Below are positions 46,141 through 54,834 of a stretch of DNA of 64,000 bases, one piece after another. The notes below the pieces were generated by a model. The model had not been told where the DNA came from. It made no database searches and saw only the letters and a list, made by a program, of their open reading frames with translations. Each line of letters begins with the position of its first letter. Position 1 is the first letter of the stretch. This DNA comes from Pseudomonas sp. BN411. Lineage in GTDB: Bacteria > Pseudomonadota > Gammaproteobacteria > Pseudomonadales > Pseudomonadaceae. The DNA is taken from positions 1-64,000 of the forward strand of contig NZ_SSOM01000073.1 in assembly GCF_029871235.1 (NCBI RefSeq). Reading direction: 5' to 3'. Made by a program: the position numbers and the translations under genes.

Positions 46141-46935
46141 TCAGGGTGTCTGGTTGGCTTGCTGACAGGCCGGTCGTTCTTCTACGAGGTCGCTGGGACC
46201 GCAGGCCAGGCCGTGTTCGCGGCGCAGTTGCGCCAGCTTGTCGCTTTGCTCGACCAGGAAGCGGTCGAAGGCTTCGAGTATCTCCGGGTGCTTCAGGCTG
46301 CTGGCGTGGAAGGCGGTCTGCGCCAGGGGCAATTCCGGGTCCAGCAGCAGGCGGTCGCCACCCAGGTTGGTGCTGGTCGCCAGGTAGTGGTGCAGCACTT
46401 CCGGGTTGGCATAGATGGCATCGATGCGCAGGCGCAGCAGCATGCGCACGAGACTGGCGATGTCGCTGGCCTCCACCAGTTGCACCTGGCCGTCACGCAG
46501 GCGTTCCTGCCAGGCTTCCGGGGTGAAGCCGCGCACGGTGCCGAGGCGCCGCACCGAGGCGATGCCCCGTCCCAGGTGTTCGCGCAACACCAGGCTGCCG
46601 TCCACCACGCGGATCACCGGGCGGCTGTAATGCATTCGCGCATCGCCCTTGAGCTGGCGCGACCAGGCCGGGTTGTCGGGGAACACCAGCATCAGCCGGT
46701 CGGTGGTCTGCAGGTTGCGGTGCAGGCGGTTGATCGGCAGGGCTTCCAGTTCGAGGGCGCGGCCCTGGCTGGTGGCAAAGAGCTGCAGCACCGCGATCGC
46801 ATAACCTTCGGCGGGCTTGCCGGGGAGGGCGCGGTAATAGGGGAGGTAGTCGTGGCTTTCCAGGCCGATGCGCAGTGGCTCCGCTTGGCAGACGCCGAGG
46901 GCCAGGAACAGCAGCGCGAACATCGCAGCCTTCAT
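46141..46935 (-). CDS. Periplasmic solute-binding protein (SBP_bac_3-like)
   Basis: This 264-residue protein has a signal peptide (MFALLFLALGVCQA) and a bilobed binding domain of the amino-acid type (PLRIGLESHDYLPYYR, PAEGYAIAVLQL). No permease or ATPase gene is adjacent, so it may be an orphan receptor or a sensor-linked binding protein. A DnaA-box 9-mer lies just beyond its 3' end at 46125. Confidence 0.78.
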   Translation of the reverse strand: MKAAMFALLFLALGVCQAEPLRIGLESHDYLPYYRALPGKPAEGYAIAVLQLFATSQGRALELEALPINRLHRNLQTTDRLMLVFPDNPAWSRQLKGDARMHYSRPVIRVVDGSLVLREHLGRGIASVRRLGTVRGFTPEAWQERLRDGQVQLVEASDIASLVRMLLRLRIDAIYANPEVLHHYLATSTNLGGDRLLLDPELPLAQTAFHASSLKHPEILEAFDRFLVEQSDKLAQLRREHGLACGPSDLVEERPACQQANQTP

Positions 46936-47044
46936 CGGGCGGGCCTGGAAGGGTAGGGAATGACGTTCAGCCTAGCAGCGGCTCGGGGAAACTTCAGTGC
47001 CCGGCCAGACCGGCCGGGCACCATGACGGACCTTGCGTCCGCCA

Positions 47045-48412
47045 TCAGGCGTGGGTCAGGTACCAGCGCCAATCCTGCTCACCCACTTCGCTGACGAACT
47101 GGCGGAATTCTTCCCACTTGATGGCGAGGAAGATCTTCAGGAAGTCCTCGCCCAGGGCGTCCCTGGCCCAGGTCGACTGCTCCAGGTTGCGCAGGGCGGT
47201 GAGCCAGTCGGTGGGCAGGGTTTCGCGGGCCTGCTCGTAGCCGTTGCCGACAATGGGCTCGCCCGGATCGATCTGCTCGCGGATGCCTTTGTGGATACCG
47301 GCGAGAATCGCCGCAGCCGCCAGGTAGGGGTTGGCGTCCGCGCCGCAGATGCGGTGTTCCACATGGCGGCTCTTGGCCGGGCCACCCGGCACGCGGAAGG
47401 ACACGGTGCGGTTGTTCACACCCCAGCTCTTGGCCAGCGGTGCGTAGCTGTTGGCCTGGAAGCGGCGGTAGGAGTTGGCGTTGGGGCAGAAGATCGCCAG
47501 CGTGTCGTTGAGGGTCGCCATCATGCCGCCGATGGCGTGGCGCAGCAGCGGCGTGCCGTGCGGGTCTTCGCTGGCCATCAGGTTGTTGCCCTGCTCGTCG
47601 GCCAGGCTCACGTGCATGTGCAGGCCGCTGCCGGCGAGGTCGCCAAAGGGCTTGGCCATGAAGCAGGCGATGAGTCCGTGCTTGTTGGCGACGCCCTTGA
47701 CCAGGCGCTTGTAGCGAATGCCTTCGTCCACCGCTTGGAGCGCGTCGAAGCGATGCTCCAGTGTCAGTTCCAGTTGGCCGGGCGCGTACTCGGAAATGGC
47801 GGTGCGCACCGGCAGGCCCTGGACCTCGCATGCGGCGTAGAGGTCATCGAGGAAGGGCTGCAGCTGTTCCAGCTCGTAGACGCCATAGACCTGCGGCGCC
47901 TGCGGGCGTACGCCGTTGGCCTGCAGGGCCGGCTGCGGACGGCCATTGGCGTCGCGATGCTTGTCCAGCAGGTAGAACTCCAGCTCCACCGCCATTACCG
48001 GGTGGTAGCCGTCGGCCTTGAGGCGGTCGATGGTGCGCGCCAGCACATGGCGCGGATCGCCGGGGGTGGCGGGCAGGCCCTGGGTCGGGTGCATGCTGAC
48101 CTGCACCTGGCCGGTGGGCGTGTTGCGCCAGGGCTGCAGCGACAGCGAGCCGGAAACCGGGTAGGTCCAGCAGTCGGCGTCGGCGACTTCCCAGACCAGG
48201 CCGCTGGCCTCGACGTCCTCGCCCTGGATGGTCAGCGAGAGGATGGAGCTGGGCAGCGGGCGGCCGTTCTCGAAGATCGGCAACAGCTCGTCACGGTGCA
48301 GCAGCTTGCCGCGCGGAATGCCGTTGGCGTCGATCAGCATCAGCTCGATGCTGCGCACCTCGGGGTGTTGTTCGAGGAAGTCGCGGGCTTCCTGGGGATT
48401 GGCGAATTGCAT
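47045..48412 (-). CDS. Glutamine synthetase-family enzyme (gamma-glutamylpolyamine synthetase-like)
   Basis: This 455-residue cytosolic enzyme of the type-I GS fold ligates glutamate to an amine using ATP. Signatures include VELEFYLLDK, SGLHMHVSLADEQGNNL and KSRHVEHRICGADANPYLAAA. Such GS-like proteins beside an aminotransferase usually act in polyamine or amine catabolism (PuuA/SpuI type); the exact amine cannot be read from sequence. I chose the ATG at 48412 because the upstream extension runs through an intergenic repeat (GATGGGTATCGCTTCGCTCA). It lies 108 bp after the aminotransferase stop and probably shares its promoter. Confidence 0.85.
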   Translation of the reverse strand: MQFANPQEARDFLEQHPEVRSIELMLIDANGIPRGKLLHRDELLPIFENGRPLPSSILSLTIQGEDVEASGLVWEVADADCWTYPVSGSLSLQPWRNTPTGQVQVSMHPTQGLPATPGDPRHVLARTIDRLKADGYHPVMAVELEFYLLDKHRDANGRPQPALQANGVRPQAPQVYGVYELEQLQPFLDDLYAACEVQGLPVRTAISEYAPGQLELTLEHRFDALQAVDEGIRYKRLVKGVANKHGLIACFMAKPFGDLAGSGLHMHVSLADEQGNNLMASEDPHGTPLLRHAIGGMMATLNDTLAIFCPNANSYRRFQANSYAPLAKSWGVNNRTVSFRVPGGPAKSRHVEHRICGADANPYLAAAAILAGIHKGIREQIDPGEPIVGNGYEQARETLPTDWLTALRNLEQSTWARDALGEDFLKIFLAIKWEEFRQFVSEVGEQDWRWYLTHA

Positions 48413-48520
48413 GGTCAGGGCTCGGTGGTTGGCCTGTCTTTGATGGGGCAATGCCCCATCGTCGGGCTTGATGGGTATCGCTTCGCTCAACCCATCCTAC
48501 GAATCAGTTCGGTGCCGGGA

Positions 48521-49912
48521 TCAGAGCCGGGCGCCGGGGATGGCCAGCAGCTCGCCGATGGCGTCATCCAGGGTGGCGATCAGTTTGTCCACGTCGGCTG
48601 CGCTGGTGCTCGGGCAGCAGAGGGTCATGTTGTGGAACGGCGTGATGAGGATGCCGCGGTTGATCAGGTAAAGGTGAAGGGCCATCTGCAGCTCATCGTG
48701 GAAAGCGGCTTCGGCCTCGGCGCCGGTACGCGGCGACACCGGGCAGAACTGGAATTCGCTGCGGGCGCCGAGCTCAGTCACCGACCACTTCAGGTCGTAC
48801 TTGGCGATCAGGCTGCGGAAGCCGTCGGCCAGGCGCTTGGCCAGCGGCAGCATGTGGTCGTAGGCGGCCTGGGTCATCACCTGTTCGAGGTTGGCGCGCA
48901 TGCAGTGCATGGCCAGGGCATTGGCCGAAAGGGTGGTGCCCATGCCGCTGTGGCCGTGACCGTGGCTGTCTTCCTGGGCCTTCTTGCGCGAGGCGAGCAT
49001 CCGTTCCGCCATCTCCGCGCTGCAGCCGAAGATGCCGCAGGGCACGCCGCCGGCGATCGGCTTGCCGACCACGAAGAAGTCCGGGTCGAGGTTCCACAGG
49101 TGGGTGCAGCCACCGATGTCGGTCGAGATGGTGTGGGTTTCGTCGATGATCAGCAGGCTGCCGTACTTGCGCGTCAGCTCGCGGCACTTCTGCATGAAGC
49201 CAGGATCGGGCAGGACCATGCCGATGTTGGTCATCGCCGGCTCGCAGAGCAGGGCGCAGACGTCGCCTTTGGCCAGGGCGGCTTCCAGCGCCTCGACATC
49301 GTTGAAGGGAATGGAGCGGCTGTACTGGGTCAGGTCGTACGCCTGGCCCACCAGACCGGAGCGAGGCACGGTTTCGCCGTCGCGGTAGCGCACCATCACG
49401 TCGTCCACGGTGCCGTGGTAGCAGCCGTCGAACACCAGCAGGGTCTTGCGCTCGGTGATGGCGCGGGCCCAGCGCAGCACGTAGCGGTTGGAGTCGGTGG
49501 CGGTGGCGGTCACTTGCCAGTAGGGCAGGCCGAAGCGCTGGGCCAGCAGTTCGCCGCAGACCACGGCGTCTTCACCCGGCAGCATGGTGGTCAGGCCATT
49601 GTTGGCCTGCTCGGCGATGGCGCGGGCGATGGGGTCCGGTGAGTGGCCGAACATGGTGCCGGTGTCGCCCAGGCAGAAGTCGATGTACTCGTGGCCGTCG
49701 ACGTCATAGAAGCGGGCGCCCTTGGCGCGCTCGACGAACAGCGGGCAGGGCGTGGACCAGTCGGCCATCCAGTGCATCGGCACGCCGGCGTAGAGCGACT
49801 TGTGCGCGCGTTCGGCGAGGGCGACGGATTTCGGATTGCGCTCCAGGAAACGGGCGCGCTCGCGGGCGGCAAAGGTTTCCACGGCGGCTTGGCTGATTCC
49901 ACTGGCAGTCAT
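48521..49912 (-). CDS. Class-III aminotransferase (glutamate-1-semialdehyde aminotransferase-like)
   Basis: This 463-residue PLP enzyme has the cofactor-binding LLIIDETHTI (aspartate) and VVGKPIAGGVPCGIFG (Schiff-base lysine). VDGHEYIDFCLGDTGTMFGHSP is at the N-terminus. It belongs to the aspartate/GSA aminotransferase superfamily; with the GS-like gene it suggests amine or amino-acid degradation. I chose the ATG at 49912, preceded by GAGGTG. It is divergent from a GntR regulator with palindromic operators between them. Confidence 0.85.
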   Translation of the reverse strand: MTASGISQAAVETFAARERARFLERNPKSVALAERAHKSLYAGVPMHWMADWSTPCPLFVERAKGARFYDVDGHEYIDFCLGDTGTMFGHSPDPIARAIAEQANNGLTTMLPGEDAVVCGELLAQRFGLPYWQVTATATDSNRYVLRWARAITERKTLLVFDGCYHGTVDDVMVRYRDGETVPRSGLVGQAYDLTQYSRSIPFNDVEALEAALAKGDVCALLCEPAMTNIGMVLPDPGFMQKCRELTRKYGSLLIIDETHTISTDIGGCTHLWNLDPDFFVVGKPIAGGVPCGIFGCSAEMAERMLASRKKAQEDSHGHGHSGMGTTLSANALAMHCMRANLEQVMTQAAYDHMLPLAKRLADGFRSLIAKYDLKWSVTELGARSEFQFCPVSPRTGAEAEAAFHDELQMALHLYLINRGILITPFHNMTLCCPSTSAADVDKLIATLDDAIGELLAIPGARL

Positions 49913-49948
49913 GTTGAACACCTCGTTCGAATTTCTGCACATCGTGTT

Positions 49949-49960
49949 TTGTGATCACAA
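49949..49960. promoter_or_regulatory. GntR-type operator 1
   Basis: TTGTGATCACAA, a perfect 12-bp palindrome 37 bp upstream of the aminotransferase start; typical of FCD-class GntR sites (TNGTN-type cores). Confidence 0.65.
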
Positions 49961-50011
49961 TTCTGTCAAGACTTGCGAAAAAAGGCCCTGAAAATTAACT
50001 TGAAAGCAGAT

Positions 50012-50023
50012 TTGTGATCACGG
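50012..50023. promoter_or_regulatory. GntR-type operator 2
   Basis: TTGTGATCACGG, a near copy of operator 1 placed 63 bp away (six helical turns), in the same divergent region. Confidence 0.6.
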
Positions 50024-50177
50024 GATCGAACGATAGACCAGATGGAAAGCCTCCGCTGGTCCGGACTCGACCTGGGGTCGTAGTGATCAACCCATCAACA
50101 GAAGGCGACCAAGCGCATGCGTAACTGCAGCCTGACCCTGAACCAACTGCCGGCGCCGCCGGCCCTTGCACGGTGAT

Positions 50178-50846
50178 ATGCCCATGGCCGAGAACCTGCA
50201 GGAACTGCTTTACCAACGACTACGCGAGGGCCTGCTGGCAGGCCATTTCAAACCCGGCGAGCGCCTGAAGATCCGCGATCTCGCCGCCGCCTGGGGTACC
50301 AGCCCGATGCCCGTGCGCGCCGCCTTGCAGCGCCTGGTGGCCGAAGGTGCCCTGGAGGGCGAGCCACAGCGCTCGGTGCGCGTGCCGCCTATGACCCGCG
50401 AACGCTTCAAGCAGATATTCCAGGTGCGCATGGCGCTGGAAGGCATGGCGGTGGAGGCGGCCGCGGGCCGGCTTTCCCCCGATGAGCTGAATGTTCTGCA
50501 GGGCTGCATGGAGCGCATGGACGCCGCCATCGAGCAGCGCGATGTGCAGGGCTACCTGACCGACAACAGCCAGTTTCACCGGGTGCTGTATGGCGCCTGT
50601 GGCAACCCGGTCCTGTTGCGCACCATCGAAACCCTCTGGCTGCAGGTCGGTCCCTTCTTCAATCGCCTGTTCACCGAGGCGGATCTGTCGTTGCGTCTCA
50701 ACGACTTCCACGAAGACGCCTTGAAGGCTTTGCAGGCCGGTGACGGCAAGGCCGCGCGCTTCGCCATCGAGCAGGACCTTACCTACTTCGGCCAATTCCT
50801 CCTCAACCTGCTGGAACTGGACTTCGCCCAGGCCCGCAGCGGCTGA
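50178..50846 (+). CDS. GntR-family transcriptional regulator (FCD domain)
   Basis: This regulator of about 222 residues has an N-terminal winged HTH (LYQRLREGLLAGHFKPGERL, RDLAAAWGTSPMPVRAALQR) and a C-terminal FCD ligand domain with metal/ligand residues in LTDNSQFHRVLYGACGNP. It probably represses the divergent aminotransferase-GS genes through the TTGTGATCACAA sites and is relieved by an amine or amino-acid-derived ligand. The start is uncertain (ATG 50178 or 50184, TTG 50166); no strong ribosome site is visible. Confidence 0.85.
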   Translation: MPMAENLQELLYQRLREGLLAGHFKPGERLKIRDLAAAWGTSPMPVRAALQRLVAEGALEGEPQRSVRVPPMTRERFKQIFQVRMALEGMAVEAAAGRLSPDELNVLQGCMERMDAAIEQRDVQGYLTDNSQFHRVLYGACGNPVLLRTIETLWLQVGPFFNRLFTEADLSLRLNDFHEDALKALQAGDGKAARFAIEQDLTYFGQFLLNLLELDFAQARSG

Positions 50847-51063
50847 CCCGCCATTCCTCGGGGGCGGGCCGGTCTCGCTCCCGTAGGACCCTTCAGGCAA
50901 GTGTTACTGCATATTGCATCGCCCTGGAGAGAAAGGTCGCGATGATAATCTGCGGCCGTCCTAGCCTTACTTTCCCTAATTCCTACATGGCTCCACCGGA
51001 GCCAAGCGAGTAGCCCCGCGCGGGCCCGCTGTGCCGCGCATTGCAGAAAAGGAGTCCGTTGCC

Positions 51064-52824
51064 ATGCATGCCATCGCTTTCATCCAGGATCTTGCCGTGA
51101 TCATGCTGGTCGCGGGCATGGTGACCATCCTTTTCCACCGCTTCAAACAACCGGTGGTGCTGGGCTACATCGTCGCCGGCTTCATCATCGGCCCACACAC
51201 GCCGCCCTTCGAGCTGATCCACGACGAAGAAACCATCAAGACCCTCGCCGAGCTGGGGGTGATCTTCCTGATGTTCTGCCTGGGCCTGGAATTCAGCCTG
51301 GCCAAGCTGTTCAAGGTGGGGGCTACCGCGTTCATCGCGGCCTTCCTGGAAATCGTGCTGATGATCTGGATCGGCTACGAGATCGGCAGCTACTTCGGCT
51401 GGAAGACCATGGATTCGCTGTTCCTCGGCGCGATCCTGGCGATCTCCTCCACCACCATCATCGTCAAGGCGCTCAGCGACCTGAAGATGAAGAACGAGCG
51501 CTTCGCGCAGCTGATCTTCGGTGTGCTGATCGTTGAAGACATCCTCGGCATCGGCATCATCGCGCTGCTCTCGGGCATCGCTGTGAGCGGCTCGGTGGAA
51601 ACCGGGGAAGTGTTCGCCACCGTGGGCAAGCTCAGCCTGTTCATGATCGTCGCGTTGGTCATCGGCATCCTGCTGGTGCCGCGCCTGCTCGCCTACGTGG
51701 CGAAGTTCGAGAGCAACGAGATGCTGCTGGTGACGGTGCTCGGCCTCTGCTTCGGTTTCTGCCTGCTGGTGGTGAAGTTGGAATACAGCATGGTGCTGGG
51801 CGCCTTCCTGATCGGCGCGATCATGGCCGAGTCGCGCCAGCTGGTGCAGATCGAACGGCTGATCGAACCGGTGCGCGACATGTTCAGCGCGATCTTCTTC
51901 GTCGCCATCGGCTTGTTGATCGACCCCAAGATCCTGGTGGAGTACGCCTGGCCCATCGTCGTCATCACCCTGGCGGTGGTGCTGGGCAAGATGGTTTCCT
52001 GCGGCCTCGGCGCCTTCATCGCCGGCAACGACGGACGCACCTCGCTGCGGGTCGGCATGGGCCTGTCGCAGATCGGCGAGTTCAGCTTCATCATCGCCGC
52101 GCTGGGCATCACCCTGCAGGTCACCAGCGACTTCCTGTATCCGGTGGCCGTGGCCGTGTCGGCTATCACCACCCTGCTGACGCCTTATCTGATCCGCGCT
52201 GCCGACCCTCTGTCGATCAAGCTGGCCAAGGCCATGCCACGCCCATTGGCGCGGGTGTTCGGCTACTACGGCGACTGGCTGCGCAGCATCCAGCCCCAGG
52301 GCCAGAGCGCGGTTCTGGCGGGGATGATCCGCAAGATCCTGCTGCAGGTGATGGTCAACCTGGCGCTGGTGGTGGCCATCTTCCTGGGCAGCGCCTATTT
52401 CGCCGGCACCCTGGCCGAGTACCTGAGCGAGTGGGTGGCCTCGCCCAACCTGCAGAAGGCGCTGATATGGGGTGGCGCGCTGTTGCTGTCGCTGCCCTTC
52501 CTGATTGCCGCCTACCGCAAGCTCAAGGCGCTTTCCATGCTACTGGCGGAAATGGGCGTGACGCCGGACAAGGCCGGGCGCCATACCGAGCGGGTGCGCA
52601 AGGTGATCGCCGAAGTGATTCCGCTGCTGTCGCTGCTGGGCATCATGCTGCTGCTGATGGCCCTGTCGGCGAGCATCCTGCCGACGCTGGAACTGCTGGT
52701 GCTGATCGCCCTGCTGGCGGCGGGCGTCAGCGCATTGCTCTGGCGCTGGCTGATCCGCGTGCATTCACGGATGCAGATCGCGCTGATGGAGACCTTGGAG
52801 CAGAACCAGGACCACCATCATTGA
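51064..52824 (+). CDS. Cation:proton antiporter, CPA2 (KefB-like)
   Basis: This 586-residue inner-membrane antiporter has 12-13 helices in a Na/H-exchanger domain, with GYIVAGFIIGPHTPPFELI and the discontinuous-helix region SSTTIIVKALSDL. LIVEDILGIGIIALLSG carries the likely ion-binding aspartate. It lacks the C-terminal TrkA-N nucleotide-binding domain of classical KefB/KefC, ending in EQNQDHHH. Substrate is probably K+ or Na+. The start at 51064 follows AAAAGGAGT. Confidence 0.88.
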   Translation: MHAIAFIQDLAVIMLVAGMVTILFHRFKQPVVLGYIVAGFIIGPHTPPFELIHDEETIKTLAELGVIFLMFCLGLEFSLAKLFKVGATAFIAAFLEIVLMIWIGYEIGSYFGWKTMDSLFLGAILAISSTTIIVKALSDLKMKNERFAQLIFGVLIVEDILGIGIIALLSGIAVSGSVETGEVFATVGKLSLFMIVALVIGILLVPRLLAYVAKFESNEMLLVTVLGLCFGFCLLVVKLEYSMVLGAFLIGAIMAESRQLVQIERLIEPVRDMFSAIFFVAIGLLIDPKILVEYAWPIVVITLAVVLGKMVSCGLGAFIAGNDGRTSLRVGMGLSQIGEFSFIIAALGITLQVTSDFLYPVAVAVSAITTLLTPYLIRAADPLSIKLAKAMPRPLARVFGYYGDWLRSIQPQGQSAVLAGMIRKILLQVMVNLALVVAIFLGSAYFAGTLAEYLSEWVASPNLQKALIWGGALLLSLPFLIAAYRKLKALSMLLAEMGVTPDKAGRHTERVRKVIAEVIPLLSLLGIMLLLMALSASILPTLELLVLIALLAAGVSALLWRWLIRVHSRMQIALMETLEQNQDHHH

Positions 52825-52846
52825 GCGTCTACCTCTTAACGCGCTC

Positions 52847-52949
52847 GCGAGCTAGAGAAGAGCAAGGCGAAACGACCAACGAGAGTAACAGCCGCAGGCT
52901 GGCCCGAAGGGAGAGCGCTATTTTCAACGCTGCTATTCCGACGCGCAGT
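52847..52949 (+). repeat. About 100-bp intergenic repeat, copy 1
   Basis: GCGAGCTAGAGAAGAGCAAG then GCGAAA at the left, TTTTCAACGC, then TATTCCGACGCGCAG at the right. An inverted copy lies at 54562-54685. The middle differs between copies. Confidence 0.7.
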
Positions 52950-52960
52950 AGCGCGTTCGC

Positions 52961-53368
52961 TCAGTTGGCCAGCCAGACGTCTCTTGCCCAGTGCCACACC
53001 GAGTCCCAGCTCTCGTCGGTAAGCTCGCCTTCGTCGCCGTCCCACAGCAGTACTTCGCCCTCGCCATCGACCACGTAGTAGTCGCGGCCATCCTGGCAGA
53101 GCGGCACCAGGTCGCGGGGGACGCCCAGGTCCCAGGCCACGGCGGCGACTTCCGGCAGGAAGGTGTGGGATTGCGGGTCGGTGGCGGTCACCGGCTCCAG
53201 ACGGCCATAGACCACGTCGCTGACTTTTAGCAGGAACTCACGCAGCTCGAAGGGCAGGTTGATCAGCAATTGCTCCTCGATCTCCACCAGCAACTCCTCG
53301 TCAGGAAGCTCCAGGGGAACCGGCACCGGCTCGTTGAGTTCGCGCAGCTGTTCGATGACTTCTTCCAT
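52961..53368 (-). CDS. SMI1/KNR4 (SUKH)-family protein
   Basis: This 135-residue acidic protein has the SMI1/KNR4 pattern: an N-terminal helix with LPDEELLVEIEEQL, LPFELREFLLKVSDVVYG, and a central VPLCQDGRDYYVVDGEGEV. Family members are often immunity proteins in contact-dependent or polymorphic toxin systems, but no toxin gene is adjacent, so this may be a housekeeping or orphan member. Confidence 0.82.
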   Translation of the reverse strand: MEEVIEQLRELNEPVPVPLELPDEELLVEIEEQLLINLPFELREFLLKVSDVVYGRLEPVTATDPQSHTFLPEVAAVAWDLGVPRDLVPLCQDGRDYYVVDGEGEVLLWDGDEGELTDESWDSVWHWARDVWLAN

Positions 53369-53502
53369 GGCGGCAGGCCCTCTTGCATTGGGATGCGCTT
53401 TATACAGTAGCCGGGGCTTGGGAAGAAAAGAGCCTGATCGTCACATGGAGATGCATGGGGCTGCCAAACCGTTAAGCTCGACCTTTTTCCGAGGACCCCA
53501 TC

Positions 53503-53955
53503 ATGGCCATCGCCTGGACCTGCAAGCACCACAGCGAACTCGACACCCGCGAGCTCTATGGCTTCCTGGCCCTGCGCTGCAAGGTGTTCGTGGTGGAGCA
53601 GAACTGTCCCTACCTGGATGTCGATGGCCAGGACCTGGAAGCCGATACCTGCCATGTGATGGCCTGGGAAGATGGCGCGCTGCTGGCGTACCTGCGCCTG
53701 CTGGACCCGGCGACCCAGGGCGGCGACGTGGTGATCGGGCGGGTGGTCAGTGCGGCCGAGGCGCGCGGCCGTGGCCTGGGACACGGGTTGATGGAGCGCG
53801 CCCTGGAAGAGGCCGAAAGGCGCTGGCCGGGGATGCCGGTTTACCTCTCCGCCCAGGCACATCTGCAGGGTTATTACGGCCGCTATGGCTTCTCGCCGGT
53901 GACCGAGGTCTACCTGGACGACGGCATTCCCCACATCGGCATGCGCCGCGCTTAG
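53503..53955 (+). CDS. elaA: GNAT N-acetyltransferase (ElaA-like)
   Basis: This 150-residue GNAT acetyltransferase has the ElaA-specific start LYGFLALRCKVFVVEQNCPY. The acetyl-CoA binding motif A is IGRVVSAAEARGRGLGHGLM, followed by YYGRYGFSPV. The substrate is unknown. It has its own promoter region divergent from the SMI1 gene. Confidence 0.88.
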   Translation: MAIAWTCKHHSELDTRELYGFLALRCKVFVVEQNCPYLDVDGQDLEADTCHVMAWEDGALLAYLRLLDPATQGGDVVIGRVVSAAEARGRGLGHGLMERALEEAERRWPGMPVYLSAQAHLQGYYGRYGFSPVTEVYLDDGIPHIGMRRA

Positions 53956-54091
53956 GCCTCAAGCTGCTTTAACGGGCGCGGCTCAGTACCAACTGCTTCA
54001 GCCCTACGGGGGCTCGCTGGCTAAACTGTGTGCACCGATACGGCTGCCCCCGGGCAGCCAACCATCCCTGGTTAACGACAGGAGGTGCATC

Positions 54092-54556
54092 ATGCGAATG
54101 GCCGCAACCCTGCAGCGTAGCCTGGCGCGTTCCCATACCCGGTTCGATGTGGTGCCGCACCCGCACTCGGCCACGAGCCTCGAATCGGCTCGGGTCGCCA
54201 ACATCCCGGCTGAGCGCCTGGCCAAGACGGTGATCCTCGACGACCGCCAAGGTCACTTCCTCATGGCGGTAGTACCTGCCAGCCGCCATCTGGACGTGGG
54301 CAAGGTACGCAAGGACGCCAGGCTCTGGCAGCTCACCCATGAGGCCGACCTGGCCAAACTGTTCAAGGACTGCGAACTCGGCGCCGTGCCCGCAGTAGGC
54401 GAGCCCTACGGCATGAATATGGTGGTGGACCCGCAGCTGACACGGCAGAAGGACATCTACCTGGAGGCAGGTGACCACGAGAACCTGGTGCATATGCGGA
54501 TGGACGACTACCTGAAGCTGGTGCCAGATGCCGAAGTCTGCGAGCTCTGCCACTAG
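54092..54556 (+). CDS. YbaK/EbsC-family aminoacyl-tRNA deacylase
   Basis: This 154-residue protein carries a YbaK/ProX editing domain, the family that removes mischarged amino acids from tRNA. It has RLAKTVILDDRQGHFLMAVVPA (with the conserved lysine) and GAVPAVGEPYGMNMVVD near the C-terminus. An AGGAGGTG site precedes the ATG. It is followed by the inverted repeat copy at 54562. Confidence 0.85.
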   Translation: MRMAATLQRSLARSHTRFDVVPHPHSATSLESARVANIPAERLAKTVILDDRQGHFLMAVVPASRHLDVGKVRKDARLWQLTHEADLAKLFKDCELGAVPAVGEPYGMNMVVDPQLTRQKDIYLEAGDHENLVHMRMDDYLKLVPDAEVCELCH

Positions 54557-54561
54557 GCGGG

Positions 54562-54685
54562 GCATGATTTGCTGCGCGTCGGAATAACTGCGTTGAAATT
54601 GGCTTCGGACTGCTCATTTACAACTCGTAAACTCCGCGTCCTCAGCCAATTTCGCCTTGTTCTTCTCTAGCTCGCTAAATCATGC
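54562..54685 (-). repeat. About 120-bp inverted-repeat element, copy 2
   Basis: Its outer arms are GCATGATTTGC and GCTAAATCATGC, with inner sequences matching copy 1 at 52847-52949 in reverse. Inside, ATTGGC / GCCAAT arms pair. The symmetrical ends suggest a small non-autonomous (MITE-like) element. Confidence 0.7.
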
Positions 54686-54789
54686 AGAAGATCAAAGGCG
54701 TTCGGCCGCCGCAACCGCCGCCATTCTGGTTCCGTCGCTCCATCGCCCGCCGGCGTTGGCGGCGAGGTGGAGGTCGGCGCCAGTGAAAA

Positions 54790-54821
54790 GAAAAACCCCG
54801 GGACAAGCCCGGGGTTTTTTC
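54790..54821. terminator. Strong bidirectional terminator
   Basis: AAAACCCCGGG / CCCGGGGTTTT flanked by A and T runs, 15 bp past the stop of the Tim44-like gene; it can serve both strands. Confidence 0.9.
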
Positions 54822-54834
54822 AGTGCGCCAGCGA

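Noticed and set aside
47033-49642. Long plus-strand ORF (869 codons)
   Set aside because: It runs antisense to both the GS-like and the aminotransferase genes and through their intergenic gap; no domain is recognisable.
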